Of a stretch of 21,317 nucleotides of DNA, positions 7,634-14,620 are shown one piece after another (position 1 is the first letter of the stretch; each line of letters begins with the position of its first letter). The notes below the pieces were generated by a model that had not been told where the DNA came from, made no database searches, and saw only the letters and a list, made by a program, of their open reading frames with translations. Source of the DNA: a virus; IMG/VR virus record IMGVR_UViG_3300037070_006258, positions 1 to 21,317 of that record. One strand, given 5' to 3'. Both the position numbers and the translations under genes were made by a program.

Positions 7634-8482
7634 TCATGGCTCTGTCACCGGTGGGTACGCCTCGGGCGTCTCGGCGAAGCCGGTGACCACGCGGGCCGGG
7701 ATGAAGTCGGGCGGCGGCGTGGTCGGCAGGTTGGTCGGGTTGGGCGGGAAGAGCCGCAGCGGACGCGAGGCGTCGTCCCATTCACGGGACTTGTAGACCG
7801 GCACGAGGCGGCCGGTGGTACGGCTGATCCGCCGGAGGTGAAACATCTCCGACGACTCCAGACCGATGTTCAGCATCTGTGCCTTGGTCTTGTACTTGTT
7901 GACGAGCCCGCTCGGGGAGAAGAGGAGGTCCTCCATCTGCCGGTAGCGCTGGGTCGCCGGGACGGAGACAGCCTCGGGCGTGGAGATGTCGATGTCGCGG
8001 GCGAACTCGATCAGCTGTGACCACAGCGCCTCGACGGCGGACCCGAGAGCGATAGCGTCAGCCTCGACGTCGGAGACAGACGAGAGCACGAAGTCGGGCC
8101 GGTGGTACTGATGCTCAGCGATGGTGTTCTCGACGAAGAACACGAGATCCTCGTCAGTGACCCACGTGTAGTAGTAGCCCTCAGCGTTGATGTACGTGCC
8201 AGCCGGGAAGCCGGCCGTGATCGGCGCTGCGATCCGCAGCAGACCATTGCGCTCGTCGAGCAGGTAGCTGAACACCGTAGCGGTCGCCGTAGCGTCCGGC
8301 CGCCCCTCGTAAACCGCCGTACCGGCAACAGCGGTGACGAAGAGCCCGGCCGGGGAGATGTTGGGATGGGGCAGCTGGAACGTGCGCGAGCCGTCCTGGC
8401 GCGCCGCCGTCGACTGGAAGAACTTCTTGTGGTCGCGCATGTACGTGCGGGACGTCGCCATCAGCGATTCGATGCTGGGCAT
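7634..8482 (-). CDS. Head-tail adaptor / virion protein candidate, 282 aa
   Basis: ATG at 8482 overlaps the stop of the 58-aa gene (TGATG), with GGGAGG five bases upstream. The first 40 residues are helical. A beta domain follows (RTFQLPHPNISPAGLFVTAV, then VFSYLLDERNGLLRIAAPI and GTYINAEGYYYTWVTDED). A long helical part comes next, FVENTIAEHQYHRPDF through VEALWSQLIEFARDIDISTP and QRYRQMEDLLFSPSGLVNKY. The C-terminus is Pro-rich (PPNPTNLPTTPPPDF). The mixed alpha/beta organisation and the location between capsid and tail completion genes suggest an adaptor or connector-associated virion protein. No named family is identified. Confidence 0.6.
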   Translation of the reverse strand: MPSIESLMATSRTYMRDHKKFFQSTAARQDGSRTFQLPHPNISPAGLFVTAVAGTAVYEGRPDATATATVFSYLLDERNGLLRIAAPITAGFPAGTYINAEGYYYTWVTDEDLVFFVENTIAEHQYHRPDFVLSSVSDVEADAIALGSAVEALWSQLIEFARDIDISTPEAVSVPATQRYRQMEDLLFSPSGLVNKYKTKAQMLNIGLESSEMFHLRRISRTTGRLVPVYKSREWDDASRPLRLFPPNPTNLPTTPPPDFIPARVVTGFAETPEAYPPVTEP

Positions 8483-8658
8483 CAGTCCTCCCAGGTGATG
8501 AGCGCCGAGAACTGGTCGAGGTCGACGAGGTTGCGTGGTGTGCCGGCGGTGTCGACCACGTTGTCGACGGGATCGTCGTCGCCCGTCGCCGTCGTCGGCA
8601 TGCTCGCCCCGGGCGTCATCTGCGCCAGGCCCCAGAAGCGCTCCTCGCCGGCAGCCAT
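8482..8658 (-). CDS. Small acidic protein, 58 aa
   Basis: A short frame from ATG 8658, which overlaps the stop of the collar-domain gene (TGATG), to TGA 8482, which overlaps the start of the 282-aa gene. The product begins MAAGEERFWGLAQMTPGASM and ends NLVDLDQFSALITWED. It is acidic, with a DDDPVDNVVD stretch in the middle. Support comes from the perfect start/stop coupling on both sides, the absence of any other gene in the interval, and protein-like composition without Arg/Ser/Pro bias. No family is recognised. Small acidic proteins of this type next to head completion genes are often joining or assembly proteins, but nothing here shows that directly. Confidence 0.7.
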   Translation of the reverse strand: MAAGEERFWGLAQMTPGASMPTTATGDDDPVDNVVDTAGTPRNLVDLDQFSALITWED

Positions 8659-10079
8659 CACAACTTCACATAGAGGTTGACGGTGTGGGTCGGCTGGAAC
8701 ATCAGGATCGGCTCACCGTTGCCGGTCGGGGCGACGGTGATGCCGGTGGCGGCGTTCTTGTCAAAGGTGCTCGCCTCGGTGTAGATGTGCTCGTACTTCC
8801 CGTCGGACGGGACCGGGTGCCGGTTGTTGTGGAACTGCCACGGCAGGACGTAGGCGTACGGGCCGCCTTGCGGATGGGCGTGGCCGGGATCATTGACACC
8901 GTGGTCGTGCGGGGGCAGGTTGCTGACGGAGAGCCCCAACGTCTTGGCGCCGAGGGTGGCGAAGAAGCTCATCCCGTCACCACCGCAGGCGAGCGTGAGC
9001 CCGCGCAGGTCGGGCATCTTGACTTGCCCACTCTGCGACCCGTAGCGGGCGCCGATCTCCGCCGCCAACGCTGCGGTGGCTCCCGTCGTGTCGATCCACT
9101 GGCCCATCGGGAAGATGAACCCGGTCGGAGTCGTGTTCGACAACGAGGCGATGATCGCCCCGACCGGCATCGCCGACTCAGAGGGGTCGTAGAGCCGGTA
9201 CGACTTCCACTCGGAGGTGTCGCCGTCGTTGCCGCCCTTCTGCCAGATGCCCAGGCTCGATCCGCCAGCGGAACGGGAGATGTAGATGTCGCCCTTGCGC
9301 CCAACGACACTACCGTTGGGGTTTCCGGCGCCGAACTTGAGGTTGTCGGCGTACAGCTGGCCCTCACCGTTGATGTAGGCCAGCTCGTTCCCAGCGCTGC
9401 CCTGCACCTGGAGCACCTTCTGCGCCGCAGCGTTGGTCGCGCGGCCCCTCAGGATGAGTACGGCGAGCGCCTCGTCGGCCGCCTTGAGCATCAAGCTCGT
9501 GGCCCAGTCCATGGCGTAGTTGGTGACCCGGCGGAGCTTGCTGACGCCCCAGCTGTGGTCGCCCTCAGCGGTGACGTCGAACGTGGCACCGGTCGAAGCG
9601 TCGGTGTGCAGGAACGTGGCCCCAGCGGAGTCGTAGGTGCGGTTGAAGCTGCCCGGCACCGCCGCCCCCTTCGGAGCGACGTGAGCACCGAGCACCGACG
9701 TCGAGCCGGGCGGAACGTAGACCGAGCCGAGCGGGCAGTAGGTGTCGAAGTCGAACGTGCTGTAGAGGGCGTTGGCCGAGGCGGCGCCGGCGACGTTGAT
9801 CAAGGTCCCCTGATTGGAGACAGCGATGATGTCGAAGCGGGCGTTGCCACCACCGTTGGCGACAGCGACGACACCGGCGTTGAAGCGAACCGGGATGTCC
9901 TTGATGAGGGCGATCCCGGCAGCGACCTGGACCGAGGGCCCGGGTGTGCTCTGAGCGGAGACGTCGCCGCCGCTCAGGATGCCTGTGCGTCGGTTGCCGA
10001 GCGCCTGGTAGTCGAAGTCGTCCGGTTCAGCCTGGTCGAGGTAGGTGACCGTCGGGGCGTTCGGAACGCTGTACTTCAA
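8658..10079 (-). CDS. Phage collar-domain protein (short fibre/head or tail appendage)
   Basis: A 473-aa protein from TTG 10079, with GGAG eight bases upstream, just after the preceding stop. Residues about 1-110 look like a beta-rich attachment domain (GPSVQVAAGIALIKDIPVRF). Residues about 180-295 resemble a trimeric fibre shaft with peptides such as AADEALAVLILRG, YINGEGQLYADNLKFGAG and GDIYISRSAGGSSLGIWQKG. A tail-collar domain (PF07484 type) follows: MPVGAIIASLSNTTPTGFIF at about 304-323 and MPDLRGL at 355-361. After it come two His-x-His pairs, H391/H393 (PPHDHG) and H400/H402 (GHAHP), like the iron-binding HxH of T4 gp12-type tips. It is probably a receptor-binding or decoration fibre. 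Its position after the capsid gene, far from the tail module, favours a head or neck appendage. Confidence 0.85.
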   Translation of the reverse strand: MKYSVPNAPTVTYLDQAEPDDFDYQALGNRRTGILSGGDVSAQSTPGPSVQVAAGIALIKDIPVRFNAGVVAVANGGGNARFDIIAVSNQGTLINVAGAASANALYSTFDFDTYCPLGSVYVPPGSTSVLGAHVAPKGAAVPGSFNRTYDSAGATFLHTDASTGATFDVTAEGDHSWGVSKLRRVTNYAMDWATSLMLKAADEALAVLILRGRATNAAAQKVLQVQGSAGNELAYINGEGQLYADNLKFGAGNPNGSVVGRKGDIYISRSAGGSSLGIWQKGGNDGDTSEWKSYRLYDPSESAMPVGAIIASLSNTTPTGFIFPMGQWIDTTGATAALAAEIGARYGSQSGQVKMPDLRGLTLACGGDGMSFFATLGAKTLGLSVSNLPPHDHGVNDPGHAHPQGGPYAYVLPWQFHNNRHPVPSDGKYEHIYTEASTFDKNAATGITVAPTGNGEPILMFQPTHTVNLYVKL

Positions 10080-10082
10080 CGC

Positions 10083-10367
10083 TCACTCTCCGCTCGGCTC
10101 ATCCACCTTGGCACCGTACCCCTGGTCGATGACGAAGGCGGCGTCTTCGGGCTGCAGCTCCAGGACGTCGCCGGCGCCGAGGACGTATGAGGCTCCCGAC
10201 GGCAGGGTCACCGTGGCCGTCTGATCGATGCGCACCCACTCCGACCCCGTCGGGCGCTCGGCGTCCTGGGTGTCCTCAGAGGTCGCCTCAGGGGGGTCGA
10301 CCACGGGCTCGGGATCAGGCTCAGCTTCCTGCGCCTCGGGCTCCTCACCGGACTTCTTGGTCGCCAT
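10083..10367 (-). CDS. Acidic capsid-adjacent protein, 94 aa
   Basis: ATG at 10367 with a strong AGAGGAG upstream. The first 45 residues are a disordered acidic/Pro-rich tail (KKSGEEPEAQEAEPDPEPVV). A small beta domain follows: TATVTLPSGASYVLGAGDVLELQPED, then AAFVIDQGYGAKVDE. The C-terminal pattern, a strand followed by a helix ending in '-I--GYG', resembles the end of the neighbouring 121-aa protein (IHRYLIERGLLVDQL), so the two may be distant paralogues. Small proteins of this shape next to the major capsid gene are frequent in tailed phages and may decorate the capsid. That role is a guess. Its stop is 3 bases before the TTG of the collar-domain gene. Confidence 0.6.
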   Translation of the reverse strand: MATKKSGEEPEAQEAEPDPEPVVDPPEATSEDTQDAERPTGSEWVRIDQTATVTLPSGASYVLGAGDVLELQPEDAAFVIDQGYGAKVDEPSGE

Positions 10368-10378
10368 CGGGACTCCTC

Positions 10379-10744
10379 TCAGATCGGGTTCTCGGCGAGC
10401 TGATCGACCAGGAGGCCGCGCTCGATGAGGTAGCGGTGGATGTCGGCGGGCACCCGGTAGCGACGGTTCTTCTTCAGCTCGATCGTCCGCTCGGTGCCGC
10501 CGTAGAAGACGGGCCCGACGTCGGTGTGCACGCGCACGACGTGGGTGGTCGCCTCCGGGTCGAGGATCTCGACGCCGAGGTCGACGATCTCGTCGACCGT
10601 CTCGGCCCGTTCGAGTACGTGGTGACGGTGGAGGGACTCGGTCGTCGTCAACTCCTCACCCGGGCCGACGTCGTACTCCTCGACCTCGACGAGGTGCGGA
10701 TCGATCTCCTCGTCAACTTCGGTGATCTGCTTGTTGGTGGGCAT
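10379..10744 (-). CDS. Acidic capsid-adjacent protein, 121 aa
   Basis: ATG at 10744 with AAGGA about ten bases upstream. The N-terminal 50 residues are very acidic (ITEVDEEIDPHLVEVEEYDV). A beta-strand-rich core follows (THVVRVHTDVGPVFYGGTER, then TIELKKNRRYRVPADIHRYL) and a C-terminal helix ending IERGLLVDQLAENPI. The 'R-VP--I--YLIERGL' ending is common in small head proteins of actinobacterial phages. It is separated from the major capsid gene by an 85-base gap with a strong hairpin, so it may be expressed less than the capsid protein. Exact role unknown. Confidence 0.6.
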   Translation of the reverse strand: MPTNKQITEVDEEIDPHLVEVEEYDVGPGEELTTTESLHRHHVLERAETVDEIVDLGVEILDPEATTHVVRVHTDVGPVFYGGTERTIELKKNRRYRVPADIHRYLIERGLLVDQLAENPI

Positions 10745-10776
10745 GAGCGCGTGTCCTTGTGATCGTTGTATGCGGT

Positions 10777-10811
10777 GCGGGCGGAGAGGCCTCGTCAACC
10801 CCTCCGCCCGC
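10777..10811 (-). terminator. Hairpin after major capsid gene (terminator or attenuator)
   Basis: A perfect 10-bp inverted repeat (GCGGGCGGAG at 10777-10786 pairing with 10802-10811) encloses a 15-base loop, 19 bases past the capsid stop. It is very GC-rich, but no T-run follows on the minus strand, so it may act as a partial terminator or an RNA-stabilising 3' end for capsid mRNA. Confidence 0.55.
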
Positions 10812-10829
10812 TCTGTCAGCCTTCTCGGG

Positions 10830-11963
10830 TCAGTTGGTCGCCATCGTGACGACGGCCTGCGGCGTGATCGCCCCGAAGCCGTAGATCGAGTACCACGCCA
10901 GGGCGTGCTCACGACCGAAGTCGAGGACGCCGCCGTCGCGCAGCTCGACCGGCAGCGAGATCGCATGCCCGAAGGCGTTGTCGCCGATCATGATGCCGAA
11001 GTACTCGTCGAAGCCGGCGCCGGTCGCCGTCTTCTTGACCTGCGTGGTCTCGATGAACACGACGTCGTTGAGACGCCCGATCTCGCCGAGCATGAAGTTG
11101 CCCGGGGCCGCGTACTTCGAGACCTCGATGAACTCCGGCGTGTCGCGCAGCGCACGGCTCTGGTGCGGGTGGATGAAGGCGACGTACGTCTCCCCGAGGC
11201 GGGGGATGTTCAGCGATGACAACATCTCGACACCGTCCTTGACGGTGTACGTCGTGAACTTGTAGGCCTCCTTGCCGGTCGTGCCGTCGGCCGCATCGAC
11301 GGCCGCCTGGTTGGCAGCCTTGAGACCGGGCTCGTAGATGTTCGTCGACGGGCCCTGGTACGGGGCAGCCAGCCGGTAGCCGAAGGCCACGTTGCCGGCC
11401 GCCGACAGGAGCGTGTTGCGGGCCTGGATGTCCATCGACTGCGCCATGTGACGCCCGAGGAGTCGGGAGCCCGACGCCATGATGTCGTCGAACGAAGCGT
11501 GCAGGAGCAACTCCGACACGGCGATGGCGTAGCCCTGTTCACCGACGCTGATGCGGTACTGGAAGGCCGACAGGGCCTTCGTCGTCATGCGCACACCCTC
11601 GGTGAGGGCCGCACCTGCGACCTGATCCACCGGGAGGTTGTTGTACTTCATGAAGTTGACCGTGAGGCCCGGCTGGACTCCCAGCTCGGTCTTCTTTACG
11701 GCAAACTGCTCGAAGCGCAGGATCGGCATGGCCTCGAAGAGGATCTCCTTCGACCAGATCGCCTGGATCGCTGGAGTCATCGCTGTTGAACCGGTGATGG
11801 CGGTGCCCTGCGGGTAGCCGTCGGTCACCATCCCGCTCGGGGCGGGTGCGACCTGGACGCCGAGGAAGGCACCTCCAGTGGGGACGGCAGCGGGGTTGTT
11901 GCCCCCGGACACGCCGGAGTACAGGTTCCCAGTGCCCGAGACGGCACCCGAGATGTCGGGCAT
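10830..11963 (-). CDS. Major capsid protein (N4-gp56-like HK97 fold)
   Basis: A 377-aa protein with ATG at 11963 and a very strong AGGAGG-type Shine-Dalgarno, as expected for an abundant virion protein. The Gly/Ala/Pro-rich first 50 residues are flexible. AIQAIWSKEILFEAMPILRF (about 66-85), KTELGVQPGLTVNFMKYNNL and the later EQGYAIAVSELLL match the N4-gp56 family of HK97-fold capsid proteins. The peptide YVAFIHPHQSRALRDTPEFI, followed by KYAAPGNFMLGEIGRLNDVVFIET, is the family's typical C-terminal A-domain part. It lies directly downstream of a coiled-coil scaffold candidate and downstream of the portal, the standard head-gene order. No obvious N-terminal propeptide cleavage signal is visible. 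Confidence 0.88.
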   Translation of the reverse strand: MPDISGAVSGTGNLYSGVSGGNNPAAVPTGGAFLGVQVAPAPSGMVTDGYPQGTAITGSTAMTPAIQAIWSKEILFEAMPILRFEQFAVKKTELGVQPGLTVNFMKYNNLPVDQVAGAALTEGVRMTTKALSAFQYRISVGEQGYAIAVSELLLHASFDDIMASGSRLLGRHMAQSMDIQARNTLLSAAGNVAFGYRLAAPYQGPSTNIYEPGLKAANQAAVDAADGTTGKEAYKFTTYTVKDGVEMLSSLNIPRLGETYVAFIHPHQSRALRDTPEFIEVSKYAAPGNFMLGEIGRLNDVVFIETTQVKKTATGAGFDEYFGIMIGDNAFGHAISLPVELRDGGVLDFGREHALAWYSIYGFGAITPQAVVTMATN

Positions 11964-11997
11964 TGGCTCCTCCTATGGAGTTGAGTGACGAGGTCGT

Positions 11998-12834
11998 CTA
12001 GCGCCCGCTGTAGAACTGGCGCTTGGCGGCCTCACGGAGTTGAGCCTGATGCTGGGCGTATACCTGTGGGCTCATGGCCCGGATCTGTTCGGCAGTGAAG
12101 GTCTGTTGCTGCGGAACGGCCTCTTGCGGCCCCCCCGCCGGAGCCGTCACCCCGGCGCCTCGCATGGCGCTGAAGTTCTGGTTCTGGACAGCTTGGACAT
12201 CATTGACGATGGAGTTCGTGCGCTCCACCATCGCGACGATAGCCGCATCGATCTCCTCCGGGCTGTTGCCGGACACGAAGTCGAGCAGCTGGGGCATGAT
12301 CTGCGCCCCGTACTCGCGCAGCTGCTTGTCGCGGTACTGGATGAGACCGCTGAGGCGGCGCTCCTGTTCGAGCATCGCCTCGGCCTGCTGGCGCTCCTCC
12401 TCCAGCTGCTGGAAGCGCTGCTGGGTGCTCGCCTCCATCGTCTCCAGGCGAGTACGGAGGTCCATCTCCTCCAGCTCCTTCGCCTTGCGCGTCTCCTCGG
12501 CGGCCTGCTCGGCGGCCTTCTGTGCATCGAGGGCGGCTTGGCGCTCGGAGGCCAGCCGGTCGAACTGCTCCTCCATCGTGTTCAGCCGGTTGTAGAGCTT
12601 GGACTTCTCCTGCTCGCGGGCGGCTTCGAGATCAGCAGCGGTGAACTGCACGGCCTGGTTACCGGTCGGCGCCGGCGGAGGTGGCTGCTGACCGTTGCCG
12701 GTGCGGCGCGACGAGATCGCCGGTGACTGCACATTGGCGATGAACCCGTCGCCGGTCTCACCGGCAACGATGGCGGGATCGACAGTGGCGGGCGGAGTAT
12801 CGACGGTGATGGAGTTGGGATCGGCATTCGACAT
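11998..12834 (-). CDS. Capsid scaffolding protein candidate
   Basis: A 278-aa protein from ATG 12834. The Shine-Dalgarno is weak or distant (AGGA about 12 bases upstream). The N-terminal 60 residues are disordered. Residues about 65-180 form a long Glu/Gln/Ala/Lys/Arg-rich coiled coil (for example ADLEAAREQEKSKLYNRLNT and AQKAAEQAAEETRKAKELEE). A helical stretch (LLDFVSGNSPEEIDAAIVAM) follows, then a Gln/Pro-rich linker, and a short basic C-terminal helix QLREAAKRQFYSGR. A long coiled coil ending in a basic helix, placed between portal and major capsid genes, is the typical layout of phage scaffold proteins, where the basic tail contacts the coat protein. The function rests on architecture and position. 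Confidence 0.8.
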   Translation of the reverse strand: MSNADPNSITVDTPPATVDPAIVAGETGDGFIANVQSPAISSRRTGNGQQPPPPAPTGNQAVQFTAADLEAAREQEKSKLYNRLNTMEEQFDRLASERQAALDAQKAAEQAAEETRKAKELEEMDLRTRLETMEASTQQRFQQLEEERQQAEAMLEQERRLSGLIQYRDKQLREYGAQIMPQLLDFVSGNSPEEIDAAIVAMVERTNSIVNDVQAVQNQNFSAMRGAGVTAPAGGPQEAVPQQQTFTAEQIRAMSPQVYAQHQAQLREAAKRQFYSGR

Positions 12835-12867
12835 GATGGTGGGTGTCCTGTGTGTGGGCGTGTGGAC

Positions 12868-14550
12868 CTAGGTCCTGGTGTTCTCTGGGTTGCGGTACTG
12901 GGCCAGTCGTCCTCCGTAGGCCCGGTTGACGAGATCCTCGGCCATGGCCTGGATCTCGGGGGTGACCATGGGACGTCCGGGGGAGACGTTGCCGGGCATC
13001 GTGCCAGAGTCCCCTTCGTCGTCGGGCGGCACGATGCCGCCATCGGGGTCGCTGGGGATGACCCCGGTGACGAGCTGCACAGCCGCAGCGATGGCACTGG
13101 TGATCATCGACAGTGCGCCGGCGTCCTTGGCGTCCTCGACCTGCTCGCTGGCGATCTCGTCGAGCTTCTCGCGCGGCATGTCCTCGCCGAGGTCGCGCAG
13201 CGCTCCCTCCTTGGACTCCAGCCCGAGCATCATCTTGGCCTGGATCTCGTTGAGCTTGACGAGGATGTCGACCGGCAGCGGCGGCGGCCAGTGGATCGAC
13301 GTCTCGTAGGTGTTCGGGTCAGCCGGGTCGAGCACCAACGGCTGGCCGGGCTCGGGCCGCGCCGACTCCATCGGATCGAACTGCAGGACCGCCGGTTCCT
13401 TCTGGGCCAGGGTCAGGATGATCAGTTCATTGACCTTGCGGAACAGCTTCGAGAGGTTCGTCGTCTTGCGGTCGTAGCGGTTCATCAACGGCTGGTACTG
13501 GATGTGCAGTGCCACACCGCTGGTATTGCTGATCGGTTGCATCTGACCGAGCGCCTGCTCCGGGACGCCGGTCATCTCGTGCATCGCACGCTTGATGTAG
13601 TCCATGTACGCCAGCGGGCCCTGCAGCTCGACGAGCCCCTGCAGGTTGGTCATCGACGCTTCCTTGGGCAGCGTGATGACGCGGCTGGCGCCCTTCTCGA
13701 TGTTGGCCAGCTTGGCTCCCACAACGACGGTGAGCGGGGCGGCATGGTAGTTGATGATGTCGCTCACCTCCAGTGCCTTCTCGTTCAGCTCCCGGTTGAG
13801 GGGTATGACACTGTCGATGTCAGGAAGGCCCCACGGTGATCCGGGTACGACGATGTTGGGCTGGTAGGCGATCGGGATCACCCCGAGCGGGTTCGGGCGC
13901 GCATCGATCAAGCGATCGTTGACGTACTCCTGGATCTCCATGTCGGTGATCAGCTCGGTGTACGTGTACACCTGGCGCTCGCCGGTCGGCGCCGTGTTCC
14001 AGAAGCGGTACTTGAGCTTGAACGAGATCATCCGCTGACGGTCGTGCGGATGCCACTGCGGGAAGCACTGCGCAGCGTTGAGCGGGATGATGCGGACCCG
14101 GCCAGGGTGGAGACGTCCAGCCGGGTCCACGAAGGGATCCTCGTAGGCGACCTTGACGAACATGTCGCCGCTCACACCACCGTGGACGCCGATCTCCCAA
14201 AGTACACTGTCCTTGTCGTTGTCCTGCTCCCAGACCCGGTTGAGGGCCGGCAGGATGATCGACTGCGTCGCCGCCGGGCAGCGGAACCCGATGCCCTTGC
14301 CGAGCGTGAAGCTCGTGATGTAGTCGGAGAGGGCGCGGACGTAGTTGAAGCTGAACTGGGGCTCGCCGATCTCGCGCATGTGCGACTGCATGTGCCCGAG
14401 GTAGTGCGCCCAGTACAGGGCGTAGCGAGAGAGACGTGGCCCGTTGACCTCGAACTCTTCATCACTGAGTTCCACCAGGCCCAGCGGAGAGACCTGAACC
14501 GTGAGATCACCGGACGCGGCCCGGTAGCTGGGCGGATGGAAGGTCAACAC
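12868..14550 (-). CDS. Portal protein
   Basis: A 560-aa protein, GTG at 14550 (no clear Shine-Dalgarno). Features typical of phage portals include the early WAHYLGHMQSHMREIGEPQF, then VRALSDYITSFTLGKGIGFR and DSVLWEIGVHGGVSGDMFVK. These are followed by ARPNPLGVIPIAYQPNIVVP and the stem/crown helices (IDSVIPLNRELNEKALEVSD), then AMHEMTGVPEQALGQMQPIS and NTSGVALHIQYQPLMNRYDR. The C-terminal 100 residues are acidic and Pro/Gly-rich. The length and layout match portal proteins of the SPP1 gp6-like group. The dodecameric portal nucleates procapsid assembly and is the DNA entry channel. The gene precedes scaffold and capsid in the transcription direction. Confidence 0.88.
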   Translation of the reverse strand: MLTFHPPSYRAASGDLTVQVSPLGLVELSDEEFEVNGPRLSRYALYWAHYLGHMQSHMREIGEPQFSFNYVRALSDYITSFTLGKGIGFRCPAATQSIILPALNRVWEQDNDKDSVLWEIGVHGGVSGDMFVKVAYEDPFVDPAGRLHPGRVRIIPLNAAQCFPQWHPHDRQRMISFKLKYRFWNTAPTGERQVYTYTELITDMEIQEYVNDRLIDARPNPLGVIPIAYQPNIVVPGSPWGLPDIDSVIPLNRELNEKALEVSDIINYHAAPLTVVVGAKLANIEKGASRVITLPKEASMTNLQGLVELQGPLAYMDYIKRAMHEMTGVPEQALGQMQPISNTSGVALHIQYQPLMNRYDRKTTNLSKLFRKVNELIILTLAQKEPAVLQFDPMESARPEPGQPLVLDPADPNTYETSIHWPPPLPVDILVKLNEIQAKMMLGLESKEGALRDLGEDMPREKLDEIASEQVEDAKDAGALSMITSAIAAAVQLVTGVIPSDPDGGIVPPDDEGDSGTMPGNVSPGRPMVTPEIQAMAEDLVNRAYGGRLAQYRNPENTRT

Positions 14551-14620
14551 TGGAGGCGGAGCCTAACCCTGGGGCGTTTCGTCACGCAGACACAGGCGTT
14601 TCGCACACCGGTGATGACCA
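14551..14620 (-). promoter_or_regulatory. Candidate late promoter region with direct repeat before portal
   Basis: This 70-base gap lies between the 591-aa gene and the portal gene. On the minus strand a TAGGCT box (14565-14560) ends nine bases before the portal GTG. Two copies of a 9-base direct repeat (GGCGTTTCG on the plus strand, 14573-14581 and 14595-14603) have a 22-base period. The -35 region is not convincing. A leaderless start or an activator site is possible. Confidence 0.3.

Noticed and set aside
8535-10190. Plus-strand open frame of 551 codons opposite the collar-domain gene
   Set aside because: Antisense shadow. The minus strand carries unmistakable collar motifs and ribosome sites, while the plus frame is Arg/Gly/Val/Asp-biased.
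12850-13839. Plus-strand open frame of 329 codons opposite the portal gene
   Set aside because: Shadow frame. Portal motifs are clear on the minus strand.
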